64,000 bases of DNA from Nymphaea colorata (taxonomy: Eukaryota; Streptophyta; Magnoliopsida; Nymphaeales; Nymphaeaceae), in assembly GCF_008831285.2 (NCBI RefSeq), contig NC_045148.1, forward strand, positions 4,836,001 to 4,900,000. Reading direction: 5' to 3'. A program made the translations under genes and the position numbers. The notes below the pieces were generated by a model that searched no databases, was not told the DNA's origin, and saw only the letters and a program-made list of their open reading frames with translations. The first letter of the stretch is position 1. Every line of letters begins with the position of its first letter. Of this stretch, positions 10,310-21,839 are shown in pieces.

Positions 10310-13300
10310 CAGAGAATGGAACAAGTACAAGAAGGGAGGAGGACAAATGCTAGCTGGTCTAGTTTGCTGAGGACTAGTCCGTGTGGAGAAGGCACCAATA
10401 GTGGTGAAGTTAGAGAATTTTGTGAAGGACAACCTTATTGCTAACCATGATATTTTTGTACAGCTGAGCAGTTGATATGCTATGTTTTCTTGTTGTTTTA
10501 TTTGCAATGGTTTTGAAAGGTTGGGTAAATCCATAGTGATATATGGTTAAGGCCATACTACTTGGCCTTTCCTTTGGTATATATCACCATTCTGTTTTTA
10601 ATAAAGGAAAGGGGCCTGTCTTCCAACCACCTTTCATTGCAATCTACTTATCCTTCATCCTCTTCATTTTATGCCTTTCTTCCCTTTGTGCTGCCGATGA
10701 AGCCACCCTCGTGCTGCCATTAAGCAACCATGGAGCCACCCCTCCCTCCTTCAAACTGCTGTTGGAGCCTTCATCAGACCACCTCACTCTCTCTCTTTCT
10801 TTCTCATTTTACCAAGGTTAGACATGATCACTCCTTCCCCCTCTAGGCTTCAATAGCCCATTTTCTTTATAGATGTATATATCTTGTATGATGCTAGATG
10901 CTTTGAATGATGGTGAGATGACTCAATCTATTATGAATTTCTTTTCTTTGTTTTTGAATGATGGAATGTAGCAATTGAATGGATGCTTTGTCTCATAATG
11001 AGCAACCTAGATGGGCGGGAAACTTATTCTCTTTCCATTTTATTGATGTTGGGGCTTGTCCATCCACGGGAAGCCTATCACGAGTTATATGCAAGTTAAT
11101 ATGCATTAAACATGCATTCTTCTATGTTTTTTCAAAACAAGCTACAACCTAGCCTTTTGAACTTGTGCTTCCTTCAAGCCTTCCCATTACCCCTCTTATA
11201 TTTCTCAAAAACATCCCTAGTGTGACTCTTTATAAGAGTGCTGTCCTTGTGCTCGACATGAAGCAATTCATCCTTTAGTCCATTTGTGCTTTAACATAAG
11301 GTTAAAACTTATATTTTCTCTTAAATCGATGAGATCAAATATGTATCTATTAGGCATATCTACATCTAGCACTCAATCAAAAACTCTTTTTCAAGGATTT
11401 CAAAAATTTCTTTCTATCTCCACTTATTTAGATATACCATGTGGTGTGAATGTTTCTTTCATTTTATTAAGCATTGTATATACTATGCATTAACATACAT
11501 AGACACACACATTCACCAAAATGTGAATGGAATGGATGCACCTCCCATTGAATCCTAAAGAAGATAAAACTAAACCTTAACTTGATTGGAATCGAAATAT
11601 GGTAAAGTTTTAAGCCTTCCTTAGGATTCAAGGAGAACACTTCCCAAGTCAAGATATATCATCTTCTTTTCAAACTGCCACCTTTGATTTTCAAAAACAA
11701 CCCAAAATAGTTGTAATATTACAAAGCCTCTCCCCACTTGTCCCTATAACGAACAAGAACTATGGATCCCTCAATTCGAGGCCTCATTTTCAAAACAAAG
11801 TAGGAAATCATGCTTTTCCAAAGCAAAACAAATTGAAAATCACATTTTTCTAAAACTATTTTCATTTTGAATTTAAAGGCAAGCATTTTGCACCAACTCT
11901 TTCAACTCATGTTTTCACAAAATCCTTTTTTTAAAATTATAATGACAAACATTAGAAAAACTCAAATCATTTTAAATCATCTTCCATTTTAAGCTTCTCC
12001 TTCTCAAAGCTCTTTAAACTTCTCTATTTTAAACCCCCTCGAGTTTCTATCATTTGGGGTTCAATAGAACACCTATTCCTATAGTTCCAATGTTGTGAGC
12101 ACCAAATTGTAAACCAAACCCAATTTAATCTCTTCCTCAACCTTTTGAAACTTTAATTAACTCGAGCACACATGTTTATAGGACTTGCAATAACACTTAG
12201 CAAAATCTATAAACCAAAGACAATATTTTTGGTTTGGCTACCTCCAATAAAGGAGTTGGGAATGACTGGACTTTGTATCGGTGGACAAGTCCTTTTGTTT
12301 TGTTTTCAAAAACAAAACCCATTATTCTAATGAGCATTTAAAAACAAAATTAATTTTGGGACTTCAAACAGTTAGGTCCTCCTACAAAATCTCAATTGGA
12401 AGCATTAGAGTGGATAGGAGAAGGAAAAGAATGTAATCAAAACTCTGTATTGAGAATGTATCATTGCCATGAATGACGCCCATATGGTGTTGCAGAATTT
12501 GGTTCGTAACGAGCCAAGGATCAGCTTGTTTGGATCCATGATAAAGTAACAAATTTGAAGGGGTGAAAAACAAATTAGGAAGGTGATGGGGACTAAAGAC
12601 CAAGCAAACAAATGAAAAAGGAAGATATTTGGACACTAATGCCCCTACCAAAGCAGCCTGGATTTTGTATGTAGCTTGTGAGGATAGGCTTTCTTCTCAT
12701 TTCCTTTATAAAGTTGAGGAAGAATCCAACTAGAACTTCACAATCAAATGCAAGGTCACCGAAAACATTTGGCAATGGATTGTAATAGATTCAAAAGAAG
12801 AGAGTTCCTTGGTCTTTGATTGACAAAAATATGAGCGTTGGAACAAGATGCATGAAATTTTTTCAATTTTTGGTTGAGAGTGAATGAAAACTTGATCACA
12901 ACTTCATTGTCTTTAGCTGGTTTTGATATTGTTAATTCCAAAGGCATCAAAAGTGGTCTTCTTATTTTGAAAATGAGAAATAAAAGAAAGTTGACATTCA
13001 ATATGAGATGCATCCACCTTAATAGTGGATAAGATTTAATACCTACAAGTTGAAGCAAGTAAGATTTTTTATACTTTGGCTGTCTTTTTTCACTTATAAT
13101 CTGATCCAGTCTATAGCTTGGCCCCAACTTTACTATCAATGGGGGGAAAATAAAGGTCCCCCAAATTAGTACATCCTAAAGTCCTCCTTGCATAACTTCT
13201 AGAAAAAAAATACTGTCTTGACAAAATAACGTAACTTCTTTAGAAATTGAATCTGGCATATAATGGATGAAAAACTGCAAAATATATGCATCTATAATCC

Positions 13301-16300
13301 AATGCTTTTCATTGTTAAGTGTCTATAAAAAATCGAATGAAACTTTGAAAGCATTATAGTGGGGAAGTCCTAATTTCATAGTATATGGAACATATTTTAT
13401 GTGACAAGAATGATAAAGCTGTAAATTTTAGAAGTTCACATAAAACTTAAATTATATATAGGCTTTTATAAAATTTGACTTAACTTATTAAACTATAGTC
13501 ATTTTACACAAGCACTTTAAATATTGCACGTCAAGAGCCAATAGAAAATAGTTATGTGAATGCTTATGTTTGAATTAGACAAAGGAGAAGTATTTGATGT
13601 TTGTGTCAAATTCAGGTCCTTTATAAATTAGTTTTAATATATTAAATTTCTTTGTTTCACATATGTTTAAGCACCTATATAATCATACAACTATATTTGA
13701 ATTATGGTGTACACATGTTCTATTTGATTATTTTCAGCTAAAAGACCGAATGAGGAGATTCACGATGTGCTGGGTGTAGTTCAACCCAATGAAGACAATC
13801 TATTATATTGTTTTCATGCAAGATTTTCGTTCTACACGTAGACCATATAGATAAGATTTCTTATAGTACTTACCTCCATTTTCCATGTTTAAGAATCTAA
13901 GAGATGGGATCCAACCTGTTGGTACAAGGTGTAACGTTTCTGGCGCCTTTACCAAGGGCAATCAAACCACAGACTCGACTTTATGTTCTAATATCTATGA
14001 ATTAAATATTGTCCAGATCCTAAGAAAGCAAACATAACATGAATTTGAAATAATGTAAATTTTAAAATCTAATTGGTCATCAGAAATAGAACTTGTGCGG
14101 AAAACTAAAAGTGGGACTTGGTTCATGTGCAGCTTAATATTGATCCATGCAACAAACCTATGTCTAGTATGTATGTATGAAAATAAATTATGCATTTTCA
14201 AAATTTTGTCTCTAAAGTTTATGGAATATGAAACGTGACCCTAAAGGGATTTCAAATTGAATTGAAGGTCACTCATGATCAGCTTGATTTACAATCCAGA
14301 CTTCTTGATCCAAACTTGTAATAGAGATTTAGGCTCTATGATTTACCTGAGGGCTGAGTGGATTTTAAATTTAGATTTATGATTCAAACTTGTAATAGGA
14401 TACCTAAGATGCAACTTTAAGAATGCAAGATTCAAATCCTTGAAGTTCGACCCAAATCATCTAAATTGAGATCCAAAAATTGAATTTAATGCTTATACTC
14501 TATTATTCATATTCAGTTTTAATACCATTATGAAATTCCAAATCTAAATTTTGGGCTTGATATCATCTTTGTTCAAATCGTGAGTCCAATGCAGCATGAG
14601 ATCTAAAACTTAAAGTCCAATAATGCTTGTTTGAGGTTTGATTGATTTGGACCTAGGCTTAACTAGGGTTGATCTAATGAGGATTTATAGTAGAGGTTTA
14701 CCTGGTTGGATAAGAGTTCAATCAACCTCGCGAGTGGTTGTCAAATCATGGTTCATTGTAGTGGACTCAATGCTAGCCGTTAGTTAAGCATTGAGAGATT
14801 TTATAGGGGCCGGCCAAGGAGAGTTAGATCTAAGGTTTATGACTTATTTGTAGTGGGTTCTAGAGCTGGACTATGTTAGACCCTAGAAGACTTGGACATA
14901 GGTTCACTCTAGGTTTAGATATTGACCATGCATGAACCTAGGATTTTTAGAAAACAGATTTTATATGAGGCTTGGTTTTGTAAACATGGATTTGAAAATC
15001 TATGTTTTTGAACGTGAGGTCACATAGACAATTGACTGAGCTGGATGTTCTCATGCTAGGACTACCGTCGCTTGGCATGGTACCAGCCAGTTAGACTTAG
15101 ATTCTACATGAATCTTATGTCAATGTGAATATTCGAAATTTAATTTATATGCATGGTCCTAGATATGCTATCATTACGAAAACTGGGAACTATGTTTGAA
15201 CAAGTATCAAAATTTAAATATTGAAATGAAAAAGAGAGAGAAAGGAGGGGCATACCTAACCCCACATCCCTAGCCTGTAGACTGACAAATTAAAACTTTA
15301 ATTCTAAGAAAGCTCAAAATTCTAAAACCTAAGCATGCTTAAAGAAAATTACACTAACTAAGAACTAAAGTAGAGAGAACTTAACACCAGGCATGCTAAA
15401 GCATAAAAGAAAATTCGAAGTCATGCTACTAAAAGAAAACTAGAAAAAACTAAACTGAAATTAAAAAATAATAATAAGGAGAAGGGAAAAGAAATTACCT
15501 AAACCACTGAAGACCTAGACCGAGCTGACTCTTACGTCCTCTACTTTGTCTAATTTGATCCTTGGGCGAATGCTACTACAGCTCAAATCCAAAAATCTAC
15601 TAAGACTCTTAAAGTTTTCCTCACTTTTAAGCTTGGATACTTGTTTGGGTTTTCCCCAAATTGCACTCAATAAGCAAGAAAGTAGGGTATTAGGGAAGGG
15701 GTGTCTACTTTTTATAGCATGAGCAGAGAAAACAACTCCTCTAAGACTTTCAATAACGGGACTAAACTTTTTGCCTTGAAATTCATGCTTCTCTCATATG
15801 ACACTAAAAGCCATATGTTAAATTTTGTATTTTTGCTATATTTTGCTCATTCTAGAGCTAAATCTTCATGAAAGTCGATTCTAACTTAAATATGCTGACC
15901 ATTGCAAAGTTTTGAATGATCCATGAGCAATTGTTCATGTTGGCATGTTGCATGGAGTGAAAATTAGATGCAGATATAATGTAGAAAACACATACCAAAT
16001 CATATATTATATTACATGTCAAATAAAAAATATTCATTATCAAGTCATACAAACACCATAAATGATTTTGTTTCAATTAGAGTGCTCAACTTAGAGCTTT
16101 GCATGAGTCATACTGTTCTGATTGACAACTAGCATTGTAAACAAAATCAAGTATGGCATTTTTCTCATATGTGCACACTTATGCATTTGAGCTTTGGATT
16201 AGGATATGGTTTTGAGATTCAAATCAAGGTCTTAATATAGACAAATTTCTAGAAGGTGGATCTTGGATGCGACAGAAAATTTTGATCAAAATTTTAAATA

Positions 16301-17030
16301 AGAGATCTATGTGACAATAGTTTATAGATCTAAAAATGTTTATGAAAAGATTATAATTGAGACTCTAAATATTATAAAATTAGGTGTATGTAACGTATAA
16401 CTTGTGTGAGATGTCATTATTGATGATGAAATGGCTGTTTTGCCCTTGAGCATGAGTAAGGTATTTAGATTGAAATGACTATTTTACTCTTATTTGTAGA
16501 AATGAATCACTTATTATATATCTGAAATGAAAAAAGATTTGAAACCGGAGCCCTAAAGATTTGAAAGTTATAAGCTCGATCAACTTATTTATATATGGTA
16601 TATAATCTTAGGTTCAACTAAAAAATATGGATAAGAAGAAAATTATTTTTTTACCTCTGGTGTGGGTTTATGACTCAAATAAGCATAAGTCATGGATTTG
16701 ACTTCAGTTAAAGCTCTATGAATCATGAAAAGGCATAAATTAAGGTATATGTGGCAAATGTCTTATGTTTGTACAAAATGATATGACTCAAAAGGAAATG
16801 ATTGTTTCACCCCGTTGTGTAATTCGAAAGCTCCAAGTGAGTTTTGTCCATCTAATTAGACCATCCAGTGGGCCATCAACTTTTCCACTGAAAAAATTCC
16901 TTCCAGATTTTTCTAAAAACCAAAATTTTTAAAATATAGAAGTTGAAAATGTCAAAAAAATTATAAAGGAGTTTGAAGATTAGGTTATCAATGGAATTTC
17001 CACTGGTAGAGCTGAGGGTGGTTAACTCAA
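10310..17030. other. long AT-rich stretch without recognised genes
   Basis: I found no protein family, RNA gene or element termini here. A Leu-rich ORF at 10543-10821 and a purine-poor stretch at 12000-12200 look like chance or decayed TE. Phrases such as caaacttgtaatag recur near 14315 and 14385, hinting at short old repeats. The region most likely holds eroded retrotransposon sequence, which I cannot prove by eye. Confidence 0.5.
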
Positions 17031-17039
17031 TCACTTACC

Positions 17040-17500
17040 AATAAGGATATCTTGAAAGATCAGATGAATTCAAGTTAAACTAAGGAAAGATAAATTTATA
17101 TATGATACACATGTTCCTAACTCGGTTTTAGCTCACTCCATCAGGTTGAACTCAAATTTAGCTTAGACCATTGAAAATTAGGAGAGCGAGTGAGCTTCTA
17201 GACCTTTGAAACTAAATTGAACTCAAACCAAGATGAATGAACTCAATCCAAACTAATGGAAGATGGATTTATGTATGATAAACATGATCCTATATCAGTT
17301 TCAATTCACTCTACTAGGTTGAGATCAAATTCAGTTCAAACCCTTAAAAATTATAGAGAGTGTGAGCTTTGGGACCTTTAGAATTGGATTAAACTCAAAC
17401 TGAAATGAAAGAAGATAAATTTATATATGATAAACATGATTCTAGCTTGTTCAAATTAACTTAACCCAAATGGACTGAAATTCAGCTTGGGCCTTGCAAG
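17040..17500. repeat. degenerate tandem repeat, three units of about 150-175 bp
   Basis: The motif agat(a/g)(a/g)atttat(a/g)tatgat followed by acatg recurs at about 17089, 17261 and 17412, each followed by similar text (tcagttttaattcactc, aggttgaactcaaat, then gagtgagctt and gacctttgaaa). The period falls from about 172 to 152 bp through indels. No coding potential. Confidence 0.6.
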
Positions 17501-18655
17501 AGAGGGGCAGAGGGTGAGTGAGGGGGCAATGAGATCAGGCTTTACATTACAATTGATTTAGGGTGAGATGAAGAGAATGTAGCAAATACAAAGAACTCAG
17601 AAACTGACCAATAGAGGGAGAGATGCCAAAGAGAGGGTGAGAGGAGGGCCAACAAAAAAAGTCTTTAGGAGCAAAAAGGAAGGGGAATCATGATCAGGAT
17701 TTAGGAATGGAGAGACGAAGGGGATGCAGTAAGTCTTTGTCGTATATCCTTGTTTATATGATTTAGTAGATGAGACAAAAAGTTTATGCATATGATAGTT
17801 GTGTTATAGGTTAATTTACGTATGATTGAAACTGAAACTGATACTCAGGGACTATTCCTAAATCTAATAAATGTTGTAGTGCACACATTCTTGTTGTCCA
17901 ACTTAGTTTTTGGGCTTGGTGTCTCTGCAAATGGTGTAAAAGCTGACCCTCCAAGGTCCAAGCAATAGTGGATTGGCCAAAGAATTTTGGGGAAGCCCAT
18001 AGTTTTCATGGACTGGCTATTTTCTATTTGTTGTTTTATATGAAATTTAGAACCATCTGCCACTAATTACAATGTGCCTTAAAAATTCTGAACTTATTAG
18101 GATCTACAATGCAAAAAGAACTTTACAACCATAAAAAATGACACAAGACCCATCCTGACATTCCTTGACTTTTCCTAAGTTTATGAAGTTGAATATGATG
18201 TCTCAAATGTCAAAATAAGAGTGTTGTTCAAAATCCACTAGCATAGCATTTTTTTTAGTAAGAAGCCAACATTTACATCACACAATTACTCCACCTATGA
18301 ACTTTTATGCGGTAGTTCAAGCCATTCGTCATTAGGGATTTACTTAGTCTACAAAGAATTTGTTTTTAATATACATCATGAAGTATTTCCATTTTTGAAT
18401 ACTCAAAAGAAAAGTGAGCGCTCAACATGCTAAGTAGATAGCCTTTTACAAGAATGTGGAATAAGTTGTGCATTCCTAATTATTTACTTAGGCTTTTCCT
18501 AATATCAAAGTTATATAGCAATAGTTTGTTTTATCATTCTTGTGATAAATAATATTGTCCAAACTGCATCGCAATGTACCTTGTTTTGTTAAAAGTTGTC
18601 AAGCGTCCCATACCTCTAAGGGATGGAAGCAAAATGTTGAATCTTATATACCATT
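17500..18655. other. intergenic, no gene recognised
   Basis: AT-rich DNA. Minus-strand ORFs at 17597-17791 and 17845-18063 show no family signature. Confidence 0.5.
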
Positions 18656-18659
18656 AACA

Positions 18660-19295
18660 CTTCCAGATCATCCATGAGATCATGAGTTCGTGGACTTTGT
18701 GGTTGCCTTACCTAAGATAGTTAGGGAGCTTAACTCTATTCTTATGTTAAATGACCAATTGTTGACAGTTGACCTTTCATTTCCTATAAGTATAATGCCT
18801 CTTTTGTTGCACTGTTTCCATGGTCTTCCACCACCTATTAGTGGCACATGATTTTGGGGTACTTTTGGCATTCTTTGTGGGCTTTGTTAGAAAAGAAACT
18901 GTAGTGTAGCAACGTCTGCCATCATAAGCCTGACAAGCATATTGAGGTCAATGTAGTTTAGGCAATTTGTTGCATTGTCTTGTAGGGGTTCATGTCAAGA
19001 CCTAGGATCTTATGTGGCTTCGAGCTAAAAATTGTGTCAATAGGTTTATAAGCATCACTCATTTTCATATTCTTTAGCGTGGGCCCCTCATGCATGTTGT
19101 TGATCATGCATCCACCCCATAGGCCAATTAGCTGTTGTTTGTTGTAAGCTCAAGCACTTGTGTCGAGTACTTGCAAGAAATTCAAGCTCAACTTAAACAT
19201 TGATTAGAAGAGCATTACAAAGTATGCAAGGAACGAGGGGATCAATTGTGTTGTTCCATAACTTTTGAAGTTGGGGATCTAGTCATGATCAAATT
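18660..19295 (+). pseudogene. Ty3-gypsy integrase remnant
   Basis: Short in-frame pieces match the order of a Ty3-gypsy integrase: FVDFVVALPKI near 18690-18720 (usual form SMDFVVGLP), SGTFWGT near 18845 (usual HFWKTLW), and at the end FEVGDLVMIKL near 19265-19297, a hallmark just after the integrase core. Stops and frameshifts occur throughout. No LTR was located. The assignment rests on these short motifs only. Confidence 0.5.
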
Positions 19296-19309
19296 ATGCA
19301 TAAGGCAAA

Positions 19310-20335
19310 TTGATTGGATTAAACTTGCCTACAACGAGGGCCTTGGAAAAAATTACAATGTGGCTTTTATGGGTTGAAGAGTCTATTGGTAGTAGGAAGT
19401 TGCATATGATCTCCTGGAAGAACTTATACTCTCCATTGGATGAGGGGCATATTGGGATTAGGCCAATGGCTGAATGGAACAATGCCCTACTAGCTAGTAG
19501 ATTTTGCGAAATGAGGAACACAGCTCTCATCCCCCAATGCTGGATGAAGAATAGATATCTTAGATTTGGCCATGGTTTATGTACCCTTAAAACTCCTTGG
19601 AAGGGTTCATATAGTTGGAAGAGTATGGGAGAAGGGTGGAAACCGTTGCTAGAAAAATAACATGGAAGGTAGGTAATAGGTCTTCCATCAAGTTCTAGCT
19701 AGATTGCTGGTCACGTCCTCTCCTAGTTGAAGCTCTCAATGATGAGGACTGTGGACGCATCTATCCAGACCTGCACCTTAACCTAGTGGAGGCCCAAGGT
19801 AAGTATAGTGTGAATCCCCCTTTGCAGTTAGACTATTTTTTGGCTCTGCATGGTATTCAACTCTAGACAAGTGCATATCAATCGATATGGGCCACAAGAG
19901 AAGTTGGTAATCTGAGAGCCGAAGAAATTTTGGAGGTCACTAGTCTACAAGGGATGAAGGAAGGATGTGTACTAACATATGGAGATGCAAAGCTCCAGCT
20001 CCATCAGGCAAGTTGGCATACCTCGTGTGTGATAACAAACTGCTTATTTTGGATAGAATTGAGAAAATGGGCTTCATTGCACTAAAGGGTGTAGTCTATG
20101 CAAAATGGATAACGAAAGCAATCAACTAGTTTATGCAAAATGGATAACGAAATCAATCAACACATCTTATTTAGTTGTACAATTTCTATGGTAGTGTGGG
20201 ATTATGTAGTCAAGCAATTTGGTAAGAAAAGAATTTCTTGGCAGGAACCTACAACAGAGTTATAGATGTGGCTGAAAATTTAGTTCAAGTTCAATTAGAT
20301 TACTAATTGTTGGAGAATTGTTTTCCCCATTGTAA
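19310..20335 (+). pseudogene. LINE ORF2 3' portion (post-RT and zinc-finger region)
   Basis: An open stretch at 19310-19660 reads SRKLHMISWKNLYSP, GHIGIRPMAEWNNALLASR and FCEMRNTALI, the conserved segment after the RT domain of plant L1-like LINEs. Further on, broken frames contain NQHILFSCTISMVVWDYV near 20155-20205, matching the zf-RVT terminal region (usual form HLFFxCxxxxxxW). A direct duplication of about 36 bp (atgcaaaatggataacgaaa) at about 20098 and 20134 disrupts it. The copia element at 20391 follows closely, so it may have inserted into or beside this LINE tail. Confidence 0.72.
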
Positions 20336-20390
20336 GCTAAAAAATTTGGTGGACTAGAAATTGAATGTGTGATAACTCCTGGAGTGAAGA

Positions 20391-20717
20391 TGTTAGCAAG
20401 AAATTATGAATCAGTTTCTCATGATTCATGCGTATTTTCAGACTTATCACAACTACTTTTTGTATTCTTGTACATGGAAAAGGAAAGTTGACTCTTCTCA
20501 TTGAAAGAAATAACTGCAATTTACTATTCCTATGAAAATGTTGCTTCCTCCTTGATAATCTCAAACTATAACCCAGCCTTTGTATAAATAAGGGATGTGT
20601 CAAAGATGAAACATATGAATGGAAAGTGAGAAACTCTTTTCGTGGATGTAGGTCACCTTGACCAAACCACATTAAACATGTTTGTTTCTTGTGTTTCCCT
20701 TTCTTTCTTTTCTAAGA
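20391..20717 (+). repeat. 5' LTR of copia A
   Basis: 327 bp, starts TGTTAG and ends at the PBS. It carries tttgtataaataaggg near 20578-20593 as a likely TATA region, and pairs with the fragment 24790-25327. Confidence 0.8.
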
Positions 20718-20729
20718 TGGTATCAAAGC
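20718..20729 (+). other. primer-binding site of copia A
   Basis: tggtatcaaagc immediately follows the LTR and matches the usual plant copia PBS (tggtatcagagc) except one base. Confidence 0.8.
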
Positions 20730-20795
20730 TACATTAATTTTCTCCACACATTGCTGGGTGTCTATCATGCTCAATCTCTTTGATGACGGATTCTG

Positions 20796-21650
20796 ATGGC
20801 CAACAATAGCAGCCAAGAGAATGCCCAAAGTGAAGGACTTCTGCATCAAACACAGGTTCTTTATCATAACCCTGTTAATCCATCTTTGAAGATCACTAGT
20901 TCTATTATAAATGGATTCAATTATATAGCATGGTCTAGATCTGTAAACTTTTTTTCAGTGGAAAATCTGGTTTGGGTCGTATTACATGTTCTAAACCTAA
21001 ACTTGCGACCAATGATCCTACGTACGAAGAATGGTTATCAAAGGATGACACTGTTATCTCATGGTTATTAAACTCCATGGAACCAAAAATTGCAAATGGC
21101 TTTATGTTTCTCCAAACAGCCAAAGAAGTATGGGATGCTGCAAAAGATTTGAACAGTGAAAAGTATAATGTGGTTAGACGTTTTTAGCTGACTCAAACTC
21201 TTCGTGAGTTAAAAAAATTGGTGAACCCTTTGCCAAATATCTTGAAAAAATCCATGTCATGTGGGATGAAATGGAATTTTATACTCCTGCATTAACAGAC
21301 TATTGCTCTCCAAAGGTGGCGAGAAAAAGAAATTTTTTTTCAGCTTCTTACAAGTCTAGATTATTACTATGAATAGTTAAGGAGTCAAGTGCTTATGACT
21401 TCTGAACTTCCCACTTTAAGCATGGATTGTTTAACCATCGTGAGAGAAGAATGTCACAGATGTGTGATGAACCCCTTCAAAAGCAAAGAAGTAATAGCTT
21501 TGACCTTACGGCTGCTCTTGCCACCAAACATAATACAAATGATTCAAGTAGTGAGCATGACAAACAACGTGAAAGGAGGATATTATTTTGCACCTACTGA
21601 AAAAATGAAAACCACAATAAAGATCAGTGTTGAAAACTGACCAATAAACG
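20796..21650 (+). pseudogene. copia A gag remnant
   Basis: Starts MANNSSQENAQSEG, then INGFNYIAWSRS (usual NYxxWxRxM), and after a frameshift DDTVISWLLNSMEPKIANGF and KEVWDAAKDL, the UBN2-type copia capsid region. A TAG follows RRF near 21187 and further stops follow. The zinc-knuckle segment was not recognised. Confidence 0.75.
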
Positions 21651-21839
21651 ACCTCAGCCATCAAGGAAATGTGAGTCACTGGGGCCATCATCATACATAA
21701 AACTGAACCAGATTCATCTGCCATTTTGGAGAAAATCAATTCAATGCTTCAAGAATTTTCCAACAGCAAATACACTGCTGTCAATATTTCCAAACAAGAT
21801 GAGCTAAAAGGAGGCCAAGGTAAATTTTCTACTCCTCCA

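Noticed and set aside
10543-10821. 92-aa ORF with a hydrophobic stretch resembling a signal peptide
   Set aside because: No recognisable mature domain, no promoter or splice signals, and it sits next to a decayed LINE; likely chance.
12382-13139. Series of minus-strand ORFs of 60-127 aa
   Set aside because: Different frames, no conserved motifs, AT-biased Leu/Phe/Ile/Ser composition expected from random AT-rich DNA.
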